From Phoenix dactylifera (Eukaryota; Streptophyta; Magnoliopsida; Arecales; Arecaceae), in contig NC_052399.1 of assembly GCF_009389715.1 (NCBI RefSeq), positions 23,569,146 to 23,633,145 of the forward strand: 64,000 bases of DNA, written 5' to 3'. The first letter of the stretch is position 1. The number at the start of each line of letters is the position of its first letter. The position numbers and the translations under genes are program-made. Under the pieces are notes generated by a model that was given only the letters and a program-made list of their open reading frames with translations, was not told where the DNA came from and searched no databases. This document shows, in pieces, positions 12,201-25,300 of this stretch.

Positions 12201-14014
12201 TAAGAATTTAAATTAATCAAGTTTTGTAGGATGACTTTGGGAAAGTAGAAGCAACACCAAACACATCCTTGGGTTGAAAGACCAAAGGGTAATAGGTTGA
12301 AGACCTCAAGATATAGGTTTAGATTTAGACTATTTTAGTTCATTTTTGTTTTGCATGATATAAGTACACAGAGAATAAGGTAATTGAAACAAACTGGTGT
12401 CAAGGTCAAAGTGTGCAGAATTTAGTTTCAGCGCAAACAAAACAGGTTGCTCAGCTGTAAATAAACTTGAATATCAGGTGCTAGAATTTGCTATTAACAA
12501 GATGGGAAACATGCAAATAACAATTTGATCACATAAATTAGATTCCAGCACATATAGAATTAATTGTGGGCAATTATAAAAAAAATGAAGTAGAAGTCCA
12601 GCAAAAGGTATAAGTAATACCTTGTGTATATAGTTAAATTTAGGATACTGAAGGTACTTTGGTATATTGCATGTCAAGCTGCTCCTATTTCTGATATGAC
12701 CTTATGTTAGTTTTCATTCTGCAATGAGGATATCAACCGCAGTCACCAAATCTCGGCTTCTTCGGCGAATCCTTATCAGTAGCCCTATCCCAAAAATTTC
12801 ATCTCTTATTTGTTTTCAGTATAATATAATGCATTCCTGTGCCCAATTAGTAACTGTGAATTGGTGCTGATGGATATCCAGGTGCCCTGAAGATCCTAGA
12901 CTGTCAAAAGTGCCGGACATAGTCCCTACATGTTTTGCAGCATACCCTGTTTTCCAACCAAGGTACAAATGGTTGATTGTACACACTTGGCGAAAAGAGA
13001 AGGGGGCGGGGGACGGACAAATGGCATCATGAACTGGGCACTGTTCTATTAGTTGCCTGTCATCCTTTTCATTAGCTTGGGCCCTGTAAGGAATTATCTT
13101 CTTGCTGCTCCAGATTGCTGTTGATGTTAACCAACATTTGTTAACGTTTCATAAGCAGTGACCATATTGATATAAGGCTTGCGAATGGGCATTTACAAAG
13201 GCGTGCGGATCAGATAGTTTTTGTTTGTACTGAAGCAGATATTTACAATATCTTCACCTCGTTGTTAAATGAACACCTAAAAAAATTTTCATGAATGAAG
13301 GATGGTTGGTTAATCTGTCTATCAGTTCTCCCAGTTCTGATGTCATAATTTGAATCCGGTGGTAATGCTTGAATTGGTAAACCCAGCGAGTTGTATGTTG
13401 AATAGGCATGGGCCTAGCTTATTATGCCAATCTTAGAAAGCCCAAACAGCATACCTGGAACTCTCCATGTCCAGCCGGACGGCCGCTGATGCGCGCCAAA
13501 GAGGAGGAGGAAAAGGGGAGGCTCTCATTCTTTCTTGTAGGGAACGGAAAAAGAAACAGTCCGAGTTCTTTTATTATCAAAAGAAAGATCCTAATTGTTC
13601 TTTTCATTTTTCAAATATATCCAAAATATATGGACATGTCGACTTACCCAAACAGCGTAACTCTCACGGCTCCTGGAATGAGAAATCGCAGCAAGCGAAC
13701 GGACGGCCTCCATCTTCTCAACCGTTAGGAACCGCGGCAAAAGCCCCCTGCGTTTCCGAACTTAGATTCCACCACGTGTTTCCATTGCTTGGCTGTCCCT
13801 TTTGTCGTGTCGTGTTGGCGGCGGGAGGGGCTCCCCTTAAGCGTGCACCAGCGAGGCCCCTTTCCCTTTCGATTATTGGGTAGGGGGTCCTAGGGCAGCC
13901 AGCCAGCTCTGACGGAGGCGGAGGGGGGAATATCTCCTCCGTCCCCTTCCAGATTCTGGATTTTTTTTTTTTTTTTGGTTCCGGTTCTCTCGGCTCTTCT
14001 AGGGGTGGGCAGCC
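9291..14014. other. Long intergenic region with degenerate repeats
   Basis: About 9590-10030 is very AT-rich and carries TTTGGTTGG words typical of MITE ends, but no pair could be defined. A (CT)n run lies at 10160-10184. About 10850-10990 is rich in GAGCT/AGCTC words (GCTCAAGCTCAGC, TGAGCTGGCTTGAGC), a pattern common in old plant DNA transposons. A minus-strand frame at 10724-11035 lies across this repeat and is not considered coding. From 12700 to 13900 the sequence becomes more GC-rich towards the promoter of the DeSI gene. No exon was recognised. Confidence 0.5.
10160..10184. repeat. (CT)n microsatellite
   Basis: A run of TC dinucleotides interrupted once by TCTGTC. No gene context is visible. 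Confidence 0.85.
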
Positions 14015-17000
14015 ATGGGGTGCGTCTTCTCTTCGAGGTCGACTTCTTCGGACGAGAGCGGGGTTCCGGTGGTGCTGAACATCTACGATCTAACGCCGTT
14101 GAACAACTACATGTACTGGTTTGGCCTGGGCATCTTCCACTCGGGGATCGAAGGTGAGTCGATTGGTCCCATCGTCGATTCTCTCTCCTTTTTCTTTGAT
14201 TTTCCTAATTCTTGGTTTTCTTGGTATTTTTGGTGGTTCGGCTAAATGGTTTCTTGGCCTGGTCTTTTTGAGGAAGATTCTGGAGTTTCTTTCATGCCAA
14301 ATTTGCCAACACAAAGATGAAAGAAATTGGTCCCATGCTTTCCTAGTCAATTTGGCGAACCTTTAACCTTCGACTAGCACCAATTAGATGGACTGGTTTG
14401 ATATTAACCTTCGAATTTTGCTCTTTTTATATGAGAAAAGAAGGATTTTGCCTTTTCCCAAAAAATAAATTGGTTCTCTTTTTTTTTTGGTGAGATAAAA
14501 TTTTATCTTGGTTGACATTTTTCTCCTGGTCACTGGGTATCTTTCGTTTCTTGATAAATCTGGTGAGCATTCAATATGGAAGAGTACAAGTTAGACTGAT
14601 TATTTTTTGGAATATAGGATTTTAGCTGATTTAAGTAATAGGTATTGAAGTTTTGTATGAACTCTGTCAAATTTTTATGTCTGAGTTGGATTATATGAAA
14701 AAGGATTATCTATTTAGCTGTTGTGTTTTTAGGTATAGGATTTGTTTTGTAGTTTCTCTTTTATAAATTTATTGAGTTCTAAGGGCATTATGTGGAATTG
14801 GTAATTACATTATTATGTGAAGAAAGTGTTGTTGTTATTCCTTTTTTTTTTTGTTGAAGATCACTTGATGTTGACTGGTAGAAAAACTTAAAACAGAAAA
14901 AGAAAAAGTTGACTGTATAGTATAATGTGGGTTATGTATAAATCATGTCGTTTTTTAATGGGATTACTCTTCTCTGAATGTGTCAATCAAGTTATTTTTC
15001 GTTCAGATGTTCTTAAAATGTGTTTCTCTATGTTATAAGAATGCAACCAAAAAAGAAAAAATAAAAAATAAAAATAAATGGAGTGGTTTTCTGTCATTTC
15101 TTTTTCTTTTTTTTTAGCAGGGGAAGGCGGGGTATTGTTTGCCTATATGGTCTTTTGCTTTAGATGGGGGTAAGAAATTTCTCAAGTTTCTTTTTTATGA
15201 TAAGATTGAACCATATTTAACCATGGTTTTGTAGCATAAAAAAAGCTTTCTAGGTTTTGAAATTAACTACATGGCCTTAGAGCACTTCAAAATCCTTGAA
15301 GTATAAGGCAAGGTGATTTACAATCTCCATACCAGTCTTTCCAGGAGCAACCTAAACTCATCAAGGAGATGAGTCCTAGCAATCCCATTTGCCTTTTGCT
15401 TGAACAAAAGAACAGTTTAAAGTTTAAACTTTAAATAGGTGTAAATATATGCAAACTTGCTCATTCCAACTCTATATAAGGAACTAAAAAGAAAAGAACT
15501 TGGGAGACTTTTAAGCAAGACTCTGAAACACTTCAGATCTTTGCGAAATACTACACTCACAGAAGAAGCCCTTTTCAGTGATTTACCATGATACGCTAAT
15601 ATTCAGCTTGGTCACTGTACCCTTAAGAAAAATTAAATAGTGGGATGTTTCACATGTACTTGGTATGCACTTTGATGCTAAGAGCATCAAAAGTGTATGA
15701 TCTCAATATAACTTGATCAAAGACCTAAACTGTGAGCTGAAATTTAAAAGTCTATGCTAATTGTGTAGGTGCTACAAGTGGTTTGTTGTTCATGTATGTT
15801 TTAGACAACCATTTTTTTGGTGGGAGCAGACCTGCCAAGTGATTTTATTTGCTATTAATTGGTTATAAGAAAAATGCCTCTGTAATACTTGGAAAAGTCT
15901 ATCTGTGTATCTGGGGTCCATATTCATAGAGTAGCATCTTCTGCTGTTTTGCTTCTATTCTAAAAGGGTCTTGTACCTGGATGCTAGGTAAGTAGTTCCC
16001 AAACTGTGAGCGTAGAATTATTTGCATTGAGTTCTAAACATCCATATGTTTGATCTCTTTTCACAGTAACATATGTTATTATATTTTTTTTTTTACATAT
16101 ATGTTTACATGATTGATGGTGGTTATCTAGCATCCAAGTTTCCTTTTTTTACTGTAGCACACTCCATATGATGTTCACTATTTGTTTCCTTTTTTTTCTT
16201 TGGTTGGGGGGGGTGAAACAGTTCATGGTTTAGAGTATGGATTTGGAGCCCATGACTATCCAGCAAGTGGTGTGTTTGAGGTGGAGCCAAAAAACTGTCC
16301 TGGATTCAGCTATAAATGTTCTATTTCATTGGGTCATGTAAATATGCCTCCCTCTGAATTTCGGGCATTCATAGAAAACATGGCTGCAGATTACCATGGT
16401 GACACCTATCACCTCATTTCCAAAAACTGCAATCACTTTACAGATGATGTTAGCTTGAGGTTGACAGGAAGACCAATCCCTGGTTGGGTTAACCGGCTTG
16501 CCCGACTAGGTAATTTTTTCTTTTTTAAATATCAGTATGGCCTTTTTTTCATTTCTGTAACCTATTCCTTATATGTTTTACAATATTTAATTTTTAGAAG
16601 AGTTACACCTTCTTGTGCTGACATTCATTGCTTTGAGAAGGAACTCATTGTGAGATGACTGGCTCTTTGACAAATTGCACAAAAAACAAATAGTACATAA
16701 AGCAATGCTTTCTATTTGAACAAACATAAAGAATTTCTAGTCAAAAGATATTTTTTTATCATACTTTGATTGTTGTTTTCATTCTTTAATAACAGGCCAT
16801 GAGCCAGCATGTGAGAATATGGAATATCTATATAGTTCTTAAGAGGATTGTAGTTAGCCACTATTCAGTTACCAATCCTAGTTTATAAATAGGGACCAGA
16901 ACCTTTTGTTTGTCTACTTTAAAAAATCTTTATACAATTTAGCATACAAAGATCAACATAAACTTGACGAGGTCTCTTCCAAAACGGACAAGATAGCAAG

Positions 17001-19308
17001 AAGATATAAATGAATTCATGTAGCGACTTTAGTAGTATTTCTTTTCTTCCTTATACAAAAGCACAAAGAAATCGCCCTTTATGATTACTAAATCATACCA
17101 AAAGATGTATCTATAAATGCTGTGTACAAATTATGTGTAATAAAATTCATGCACAGATGTAGATTAGAATGATCACAAAAGAAAATTAAATAAACATGCA
17201 TGGTTTTCAGTATGCATGTGGCGAATATGCTACTATAGTCTATGTACAACCACATTATACTATTCTGGTAGAGTTTTCTATAAGTGAAATAGACTGATAA
17301 TAAAATACACTGCACCCTTTTTCCTTTCTCATGTTATTTTTATAAATTTTAACCAAGTAGGGCATATATCTCCAGATGGTCTAGAGCAAGGAAGTAAAAT
17401 ATGGCTTATGCTTTCTTCCAGTTATTCACATCAAGAAAACTATCAATGCATGTGAAACCCCCCACTCTTTAGACAGTTAATGGAGAACATCCAGAATTGC
17501 CACCTGAGTAAAATCTGGGTCTTAATTGTTTGTACCCTCTTTTAAACATATCTTTTCTTTGGGCTCCAAATAGTGGAGACTGGAGATGATCACCAGTTCC
17601 TAGACCATCTAGTGCATCTGCTTCCTCAACGAATTGTGTATGAGCCACATGAGTTTTGAGGGGGTTATAGCCTTGATGAATGGAATATGATTTGCATTTC
17701 GTAGTTGTTTATCAAGTTACACCAACAATTTGTTATCAAGCAGTTGCGGAAAACATTTTGCATTTATTGTTTCGGAAGTGCCCTTTGTTATCCATATTTA
17801 TAAGACCACACAAGAAAGTCTGTGACAATTCAAACTAAATCTTATGTCACTCCATCTCCATGTTACATGAAATTTGACTGTGGGTCATGGTTAAACCCAT
17901 TATGAGTTCAAAATGACAATTTTACCCTTGTGTCCTTGCCCTCACTTATGTGGCTTAATATTCATTTTAGTTCTGTAACCTTATCCCCTATATGCATTTA
18001 TGTGAAAATATAAGGCATATGTGCAAATTAAAAAAAAAATGTTTGCTAACTGATGGCTGTGGCGAAACTGCCTTTTACACCCACATTAAGTTTGAGGATG
18101 GCTCAGTGTCAAATTCTGGTTAACCATGTTTTAGAACTAATTGGAAGTGGCTGTGGTAGAACTGTCCTTCTACGACCATAATAAGACTAACCATGGCTCA
18201 GTGTCAAATTCCGTGTAACTTGGTGTCAAAACTAATTGAAAAAGGGTTTTATTTAATTTTCTTGTGTTTAACCAAGGTTTTCCTGCAAACATGTGACAAT
18301 GCAGGTGTTATTGCAGACAAACAAAGTCTATTTTTCATCATTATATTAATCTTATCTGATGATTTATCTCAAGCCAAATATTAGTTTCTGAAATGTTACA
18401 AAAGTATTGAGTCAGCTTTTCCTGAATATTGCTAAAGGCAGAGTACAAATTTGACAATAGATGGTTTTTTAAGCCTCTGTCTCTTGCTGAAAAATTAGGA
18501 GGGCCTATCAGCACTACAATATTGGTGTCGCAAAATTTGGTGTAGCTCTCAAAATGGTGAATTTGGCCATATCCCTCTATAATTATAAAAAAAGAGCAAT
18601 CTAGTGCATGAGGCTCCTGCCATTGCAGGTTCCGAAAAGGGTCAAACCTATGATCTTCCGGTCACAATGGAGCAACCTTATGTTACCCGTGGCTCACCCT
18701 CATCCCTCCTCTATAGCTATTATATATAAAACATTTGTCACGTGACTAGTGAATGATGAAAGTGGATTTGCTGAATTTCATTGTCTGATTTGACTCTGCC
18801 CTTTAAATTTGAGTAGTAACATGTATATACCTTAAGAGAATTGCAGGTTAATGATCTCATCTGGTTTCAGGTACTGTTTGCAATTGTCTTTTACCTGAAA
18901 GCCTCAGACTACCAGCTGCTAAACAGATCTCGGAGTACCATGGCTTCTCAGGTTAGTTAAGTAATTTACTCTTCAATAATGGCTTAATTTATTCGAACAT
19001 TGGTGATCAACTTTAATCTCTTTTATTATCAATTTATTATGATATTGAAATTTTATTTTAAAGAAAAATCATGGGCTTACTACTTTTTCCCCCTAATGCC
19101 GCTAGAAAAGAGAGTGAGATTTGATGCATATGTTCATTACCTTGACTCTTTGTTTTCTATCTATCTAGAAGATGTCTCCGAATCATTTTCATTCATTACA
19201 ACAACCACACATGACCTTATAGAAAGTGATGATGCGGACCAAGACAAACATCTTCTCTCACCATCTTCAGACAGGGAGGTGACTTCGGTCAAAGAGCTTG
19301 ACAGGTGA
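14015..19308 (+). CDS. PPPDE/DeSI-type desumoylating isopeptidase, 4 exons, 215 residues
   Basis: Exons are 14015-14153, 16222-16509, 18871-18951 and 19169-19308; all junctions are GT/AG, all introns fall in phase 1, and the joined frame closes at TGA 19306-19308. The family is a papain-like cysteine isopeptidase that removes SUMO or ubiquitin-like modifiers. The catalytic pair is visible: His42 in FHSGIEVHG and Cys116 in KNCNHF. Further family landmarks are VVLNIYDLTPLN near the start, GVFEVEPKNCPGF (63-75) and LTGRPIPGWVNRLARLG at the domain end. About 60 C-terminal residues are acidic and Ser-rich and look disordered. The start MGCVFSSR fits N-myristoylation (Gly2, Ser6) plus palmitoylation (Cys3), so membrane attachment is likely but inferred. 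Intron 2 (2.4 kb) holds a SINE. A 3' AATAAA is at 19531. The frame is intact. Confidence 0.93.
18054..18243. repeat. Diverged tandem duplication, about 95 bp x 2
   Basis: Two adjacent segments both run from GGCTGTGG through GGCTCAGTGTCAAATTC to AACTAATTG, within DeSI intron 2. They differ by many substitutions and a few indels, so the duplication is old. No function is apparent. Confidence 0.7.
18588..18707 (-). mobile_element. Au-type tRNA-derived SINE, internally shortened
   Basis: Read on the minus strand, the element starts with a tRNA-like head (GGTGAGCCACGGGTAAC, then TTGCTCCATTGTGACC and ATAGGTTTGACCC, the decayed B box). It ends with GGAGCCTCATGCACTAGATT followed by a T-run. This order matches the plant Au SINE as I remember it, but the central section is missing. 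Flanks CTCTATAATTAT (18575-18586) and CTCTATAGCTAT (18710-18721) look like the target duplication. It lies in DeSI intron 2, antisense to the gene. Confidence 0.72.
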
Positions 19309-19530
19309 AATGTTGATCAGCCTTCCATTAGCCATCAAGTTCCCAGTTTTCGGGCGGCATTGTACCATTGTAATTTGTGTTCATAGGAGATTAGGTTTGT
19401 CACCCTTCCCTTCCTATACATCGATTGCATTTGGCTGCTAGCATATATTCATGGTGTTTTGGCCTTCCAGGATTGAATTCTTTTATTCACCGTTTCTTTT
19501 GGGTGGTGACACTCAAAACTATTTATTTGT

Positions 19531-19536
19531 AATAAA
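19531..19536 (+). terminator. AATAAA poly(A) signal of the DeSI gene
   Basis: A perfect AATAAA lies about 220 bases after the stop codon, in AT-rich sequence and before the solo LTR. The position suits a plant 3' UTR. Confidence 0.55.
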
Positions 19537-19645
19537 GATGAAAACCTTGAATTGTGGTCTAGTTGGGAAATGAAACTTCAGGTGATCAAACTTTGATTCG
19601 TAAATTAAGAGCTTTGATGTTGTATGCCTTTTTCTATTCACCTCA

Positions 19646-21649
19646 TGTCACGCCCTATATCCAGAGCATGATATGGCCGTGTTAGCGAAGGATACAACCC
19701 ATAATAACACGAAGTCAAACCTTTTATTTAGCTTTCAAATTCATCTCAAACAAAATAGAATAAATATAAATTTAATTTTATTATCTAATAAATGGAGCCA
19801 ATACTAGCTCAGAGCATCTAAATTCAAATATAATATTAAACTCATAATTTTCAATATTTAGCAAATCATTAGCTACAAATTCATAATCAACAAAAGAATT
19901 AAGATTATGCTCTGCTATATAGATCACCAAGCTTGCTAGCGCGAACTCCAAGCCTGGATCATTCTTCGTTTCTATCAATTCTATTCGTTTAGAGAGAGAA
20001 AAAAATAGAGGTATATGAACGACAGCTCAGTAAATAAACATTTAACTATTTTATTGGATTAAGCATAAGTTTTTTCATGTCGATGCATCATTTAAAAAAA
20101 ATAACATGTATTCCAAAATAAGTATTTCATAGTATAGTATATTAAAACAAGTCATAAAATAAATAATGCGTGCATAAATCATTCATATTTCATAAACATG
20201 GCTCCAAGTTTATTTTGCTAATAAATATATAAATCGTTCTTCTGTCATTTAGCCATATTATAGTTCAAACATTGCTCACAGATATTTGCGCTACTGTCAC
20301 TTTATACTCATGACGGGGCCCATATTCATAATTGGCATAGATTCATATTTCATATGCCAATTTTATACCCGTTGGCGAGGCCAATGTTGTATGGATGCTA
20401 GTTTTGAGTATCGATTTTTTCATTTGTAGGAATCATACATAGCTATGAAAGCCTTTAAAAAGCTCATATCTTTTTCATAAAATATACATATAAATAGATG
20501 AAAAACACTAAATGGCATGATTAGATTCATATGTCATAACAAAGCTATTTTCAGCAAAGCATTCATGAACTATTTTTTTATAATAAAGCATGATTTTCAT
20601 AACACATATACTGATTCATAATTTTAAAAAAGTATAATATTTCTACAAGCAAATTTTATTCACGAAAAATATGATTATCTAAAAAATAATGGGCGAATGA
20701 TTTACTTACCTATTTCGTCTTAGGCCATCAAACTTCACTAGGCAATTCAGTTAACTTTATAAAAATATTAAAAGCAAAATTAATTTGTTTGACAATATTT
20801 AATCAAATTAAAATAATAAAAAATAGGGATGATTGGCTAAATGATAGCGTTCGACGATTTCGGGTGGGTCAGGCCTGAGCGGTTCGATCAATAAATCATA
20901 GGGCATGGACTCGATCAGGGCCAAGTTCGATTAATATAATTTATCATCAGTGGGTTCCGTGGACATTTGACAAGACCGAATGATTGATCCATTAGGCGAC
21001 CCGGGCACCAGGGCGTTTTGGGATCTCTTTTCAGAGATCAGCTCGGGTTTGTTGGTTAGATCGACAGGACTTTATTCTGGGTTTTTTAGATCTTTTAGAG
21101 AGAAAGTAAAAAGAGGAGAGAGAAGAGAGAAAATAAAGAAAGAGGAAGAATCCTTCTTTCTGTCTCCCTCTTCTTTCTTTTTCCCTTGTCGATAACTTGT
21201 GGCAGCCGCAATGACCCGACTGCCCTACCTAAGGGCAACCTGGCGATTACCGGCTCAAATCCAAGAGAACAAGAGCCTAAAACACAAAAGAACGAAGAAG
21301 AGAAGATGGAGAGCTCGTACCTAGGTCTGGCAAGGCTCTCCGACGACCTTTTCCGAAGGAAAACAGAGGAAAATTCTCAAGAAGAAAGCTTGAGATCAAG
21401 AGCAAACAACCCCTATTCTTTCATGGATCTCAAAGGGGAAGGATGGAGAATCTTAAACAGACGAAGGTCCGAGCTTTTGGTGTTTAATTAGGCTTGGAAC
21501 TTAGTTATTTAGATCGCAATAGCGATCGGAAAGGAAGAAGACTCCCAGCCGGAGTCCTTTCCCGATTCATCACGGGGCTGGGCTGGCCTCTTAGGAGCAG
21601 CCATAGGCCCAATTCAAGGACAGGCCAGTAAGTGGACCAGGCCCTCACA
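19646..21649. mobile_element. Solo LTR, 2004 bp
   Basis: The element begins TGTCACGCCC and ends GGCCCTCACA, so it has the TG...CA ends of an LTR. It is flanked by a perfect 5 bp duplication, CCTCA, at 19641-19645 and 21650-21654. No gag, protease or polymerase frame lies inside and no second copy is present, so this is a solo LTR left by recombination between the two LTRs of a retrotransposon. The length and the TGTCACGCC start suggest a Ty3/Gypsy-type element, which is inference. It lies just beyond the DeSI 3' UTR. Confidence 0.82.
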
Positions 21650-22322
21650 CCTCATGTATGCCAACTCATCTGCGCTGCTTTAATTAAATTCCATTTGATC
21701 TGTGCATATGTTAACCATGCTGGCAATGTTTAATTGCACAAAAACCTCTGAACTTTCACGAGGCAAATTGATATGATTTAATTACAGTACATGGACCCAA
21801 GAAATTGTCATCTTAATCCTTCCAAAAGAACTTTTATTTTAGTTTGTGAGCTTATAGAGGGAAATATTACCACAACCAATCCTACCTTAGGCTAAAAAAA
21901 TTTCAGTTTCAGGCAATGCTGCTTATGAGCTAATCTTACATCCAAACAGGTGGCTTTGTGCCGCATCAATTCACATTCAGTCTGCAACGAGGCTCTGTAA
22001 CTGGGCTGATGGATTTGAGTGAACGAAAGACCTATAGTCCTTTCCATGTCTAACGGAGCCTCGAAACGGGGGAAAAGAGTGAAATGGCACAAGGCATAGA
22101 AGATGCACACCGAATAGCGAACCAAATTGAACTTCCAATGTAAAATAAAGAAAATACGTCTTCCAGCTGTGATGGGTCACCAGATTACTGAACCAAAACG
22201 ATTTTTCTTTCAAACACGTTGATTTCTTATTTTCTGCAGCTATATCCATGACTGGGAAGCAGCGCATATGAATAACGAGGTTTGCCAGAAAAGATATTTT
22301 GAACCATCAGGCATGAAGAAAC
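21650..22322. other. Intergenic / 3' UTR of the MPP-alpha gene
   Basis: The part nearest 22322 must include the 3' UTR of the minus-strand MPP-alpha gene. Open frames at 21892-22267 show no domain. Nothing else is recognised. Confidence 0.45.
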
Positions 22323-25300
22323 TCATTTTGTATGAAACTTTCGGCTGACGGAGTCATAGCTGGGGACCCGGACAACTGTGCAAAGAGATGTTCCAAGTGT
22401 TAATTACAACCAAATAGGCAAATAAAGATTTTGAAGGCATTACTACTTTGAAATCCAACATCAGACTCACCATCCCCCCAAGATGCCATTGTAAGTGGGG
22501 AAGAGAGAATCTTTTCAGCAAGGCAACTTATATCTTTTAGCGTAACTTCATCAATGGATTTCAGAAAATGCTCGGTAGGTTTCCTGCAACAATGATTTGA
22601 TAAACCGAGTGCATTCAATTCACAAACTAGTAGAGCCAAAAGTAAGAACCAGTCAGGAGCTACCGATTGTAAATTCTCACAATCTAACTGGCCTTTTGTA
22701 CGCACCATTTTAAATTCCAGAACTATGAATTTCAATTACTAATAGGCTTCCATTTGCCAAAGTTGTTGTAAAGCACCAAGATGCATAAATCATTCTTACA
22801 CAGTTTGGAATAGTGCTCAACATGTCAGAAGCAACAGTTATGATTCAAGTTTCAACTTGAATTTAAGTTGCAAATGATCAATTGTAGCATAGATATGTGT
22901 AGACAGCTATACAGCTGCTTCACCTCCAAGTATGGGATAAAAAGAGGGTTAAAGACAAAACCCTGCTCGATTCCCACCAAACAAAGATTGGATACATTGA
23001 CAGGATTGATATGCTCAAACTTGGTCAGCTGGTTTCCAATTTTCAACTTTTTCTTAGGTCATATACTCATATTCCACAGGTAATATGGGCATGGGTCCTT
23101 CAAGATCATAATAAATCTTGATCTAAATAAATGAAGAACTATTCTTTTGCGCCTTCTATATTGTTTCTCCCACAGTGTAGCAAGAAAATAAAATACAAAA
23201 TTTAAATTCGAAAACAACATCAGCATTACTCTAATATTTTTCATATTAAATAATCAATTTTGCTAACTTTATCATAAATACATTAGCGGAGGATTTATGC
23301 ATAGAGCAGTTCTACTGAACATGAGAGAGTATTTTGATTAGTGTTGGTTTTGTTGCACCAAATACCTGCCATATTGCTTTTACATTATAATACTTGGACA
23401 GGTATTAGGTTTAGGCCAAGATATCTTGTAGGGCTTCAGGGTTTGTTAGCTTAGCATACTATGAACTAACTTTTGAAGGATGAAGCAATCTGGAGACTTT
23501 CAGAGAAAAGCTTATCACCATTTTTTGATAACAGAATCTGTTATCTCATATCTTTAAAAAGCACTTTAGCCAATTATTTTACTCTGTCCTCCTATGATTC
23601 TCAACTTTCTCCTTTATTAATATTCTTTTCTACAAACTTTTGTAATTGTATCCTTAGAATCTGCAGTAGGTTAATGAACAGTGACAAGAAACAACCATCA
23701 GATGTGTACTTCACTAATGGGGTTAGGTCTCCCTAACCCATTTTCCCCAAAAAAAAAAAAAAAAAAAAAAGAAGAGAAAAGAAAAACTAGACCATGTATC
23801 AGATTAACATGCTAAAGATACTGCACAAAGAGAAGCCATGGTGTACCTTTCTCCATATGTCAAAATTTGCCGTCCTATATCTTTGGATGTTAGTACCTGC
23901 AAAAGAAAAGCAATAAGCACTTAAAAACTGACCAGACGACAAAAATTGAAATACCTTTGCAAGTTTAAAAATTACTAAAATAAACATACTCGTGATTCCA
24001 GATTCATTAGAACTGCAGACTTGGTTGAATCTTTAGCACGATCTAGTTGTACCTGATCAACTGTGAAAAAAAGAGAAAGAAACAAAGAACTTACAAAATC
24101 TGAATCCAATTGAAGAATAGTCTGACAAGAAACAGAGAAACAGCAAACCTTGTCCAGGAGTTGCAACTGCAAGAAGCTCTCTGACTGCCAAATCAACAGC
24201 TTTAGAAACAAAATCTGGACCCTAATTAAGAGACATGAAATCCTCAATCATGCTATTATATATATCCAGTGGCTAGGATACAAGACAACAAGATTTGGTT
24301 ATATGAAGAATGCATGCATGCATACCGAAAAAAGGACTAGATTACAGTTTGTAATAAGACTTTTGCACCCAGAAGCATGAGTCCATGAAAACAAATGACA
24401 ATCCAAACAGAATGCCATTCGGCGAGCAGTTGTTTCCACAGAAACTCAAAGATATTTGGAGGATAAAAGATTTGCCTCCTAATATCAATAGAATTGCATA
24501 GTTGAAGCATACCAAGGGTATTTATAATACTACTTTTTTTTATTCATTTATCATGAGTTGTAATAAAATTGGTAGATGAAACAAGACTAACAATGTTCTT
24601 TATGTGAATCAGGGTTAAGGCTAATTTGACAAATTTGACAGAACCCAACTACAATGATAGATGTGACAAACCTTGCATAATGTGCTAATCTATATCAGCT
24701 CAATTTCTGGACATGTTTGCTAACTCATAAGTACTCCTTAGCAAAACCATCCTGATTTTGAGCAAATATCGACATTAATTCTGGCCCAATGAGCTGGACC
24801 AGGCCTAAATTTCTAGGCCTAATGAAGACTGGGCTGAGCCCAAGCTAACACAGAAGTACCTTGACCCAGCTTGGCCAGTCATAAAGAATATTTTAAAAAA
24901 CACATCTATATTATAATATAAAGAACCAATATTATATGTCTTATCTTATTTCCCCAATCTCTGAGTCCTAGATCTAGTTGTTTCCGATCCCCCATCACCT
25001 ACACCTGCTCCCTCCTTTCTCGGAATGCCAGCATCCTCTCACACAACACTAGATACCAAACCACCATGCAGCCCCATGATCTTGAGCAAGTCTGTCTGTC
25101 CACCCCATTCCACTTCCTCCCTCTCTCATCAACCTCCAACCACTCACCCATATCTCTTCCTCTCTTAGTCTACCCTTGCTCACACCATCCTTCCTCCGTC
25201 ACCCTCTCCCATCAATGGCTGACATGTCCCACGTTTCCAATAACAGAGATTCCCCTAGACTATGCCCCATTTCCCTCTTAAGAGTCTACAAAGGTTAAGG

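Noticed and set aside
20980..21491. Open frames inside the 2.0 kb LTR
   Set aside because: They are short, rich in Arg, Glu and Ser from GAGA tracts, and unlike any retroelement protein.
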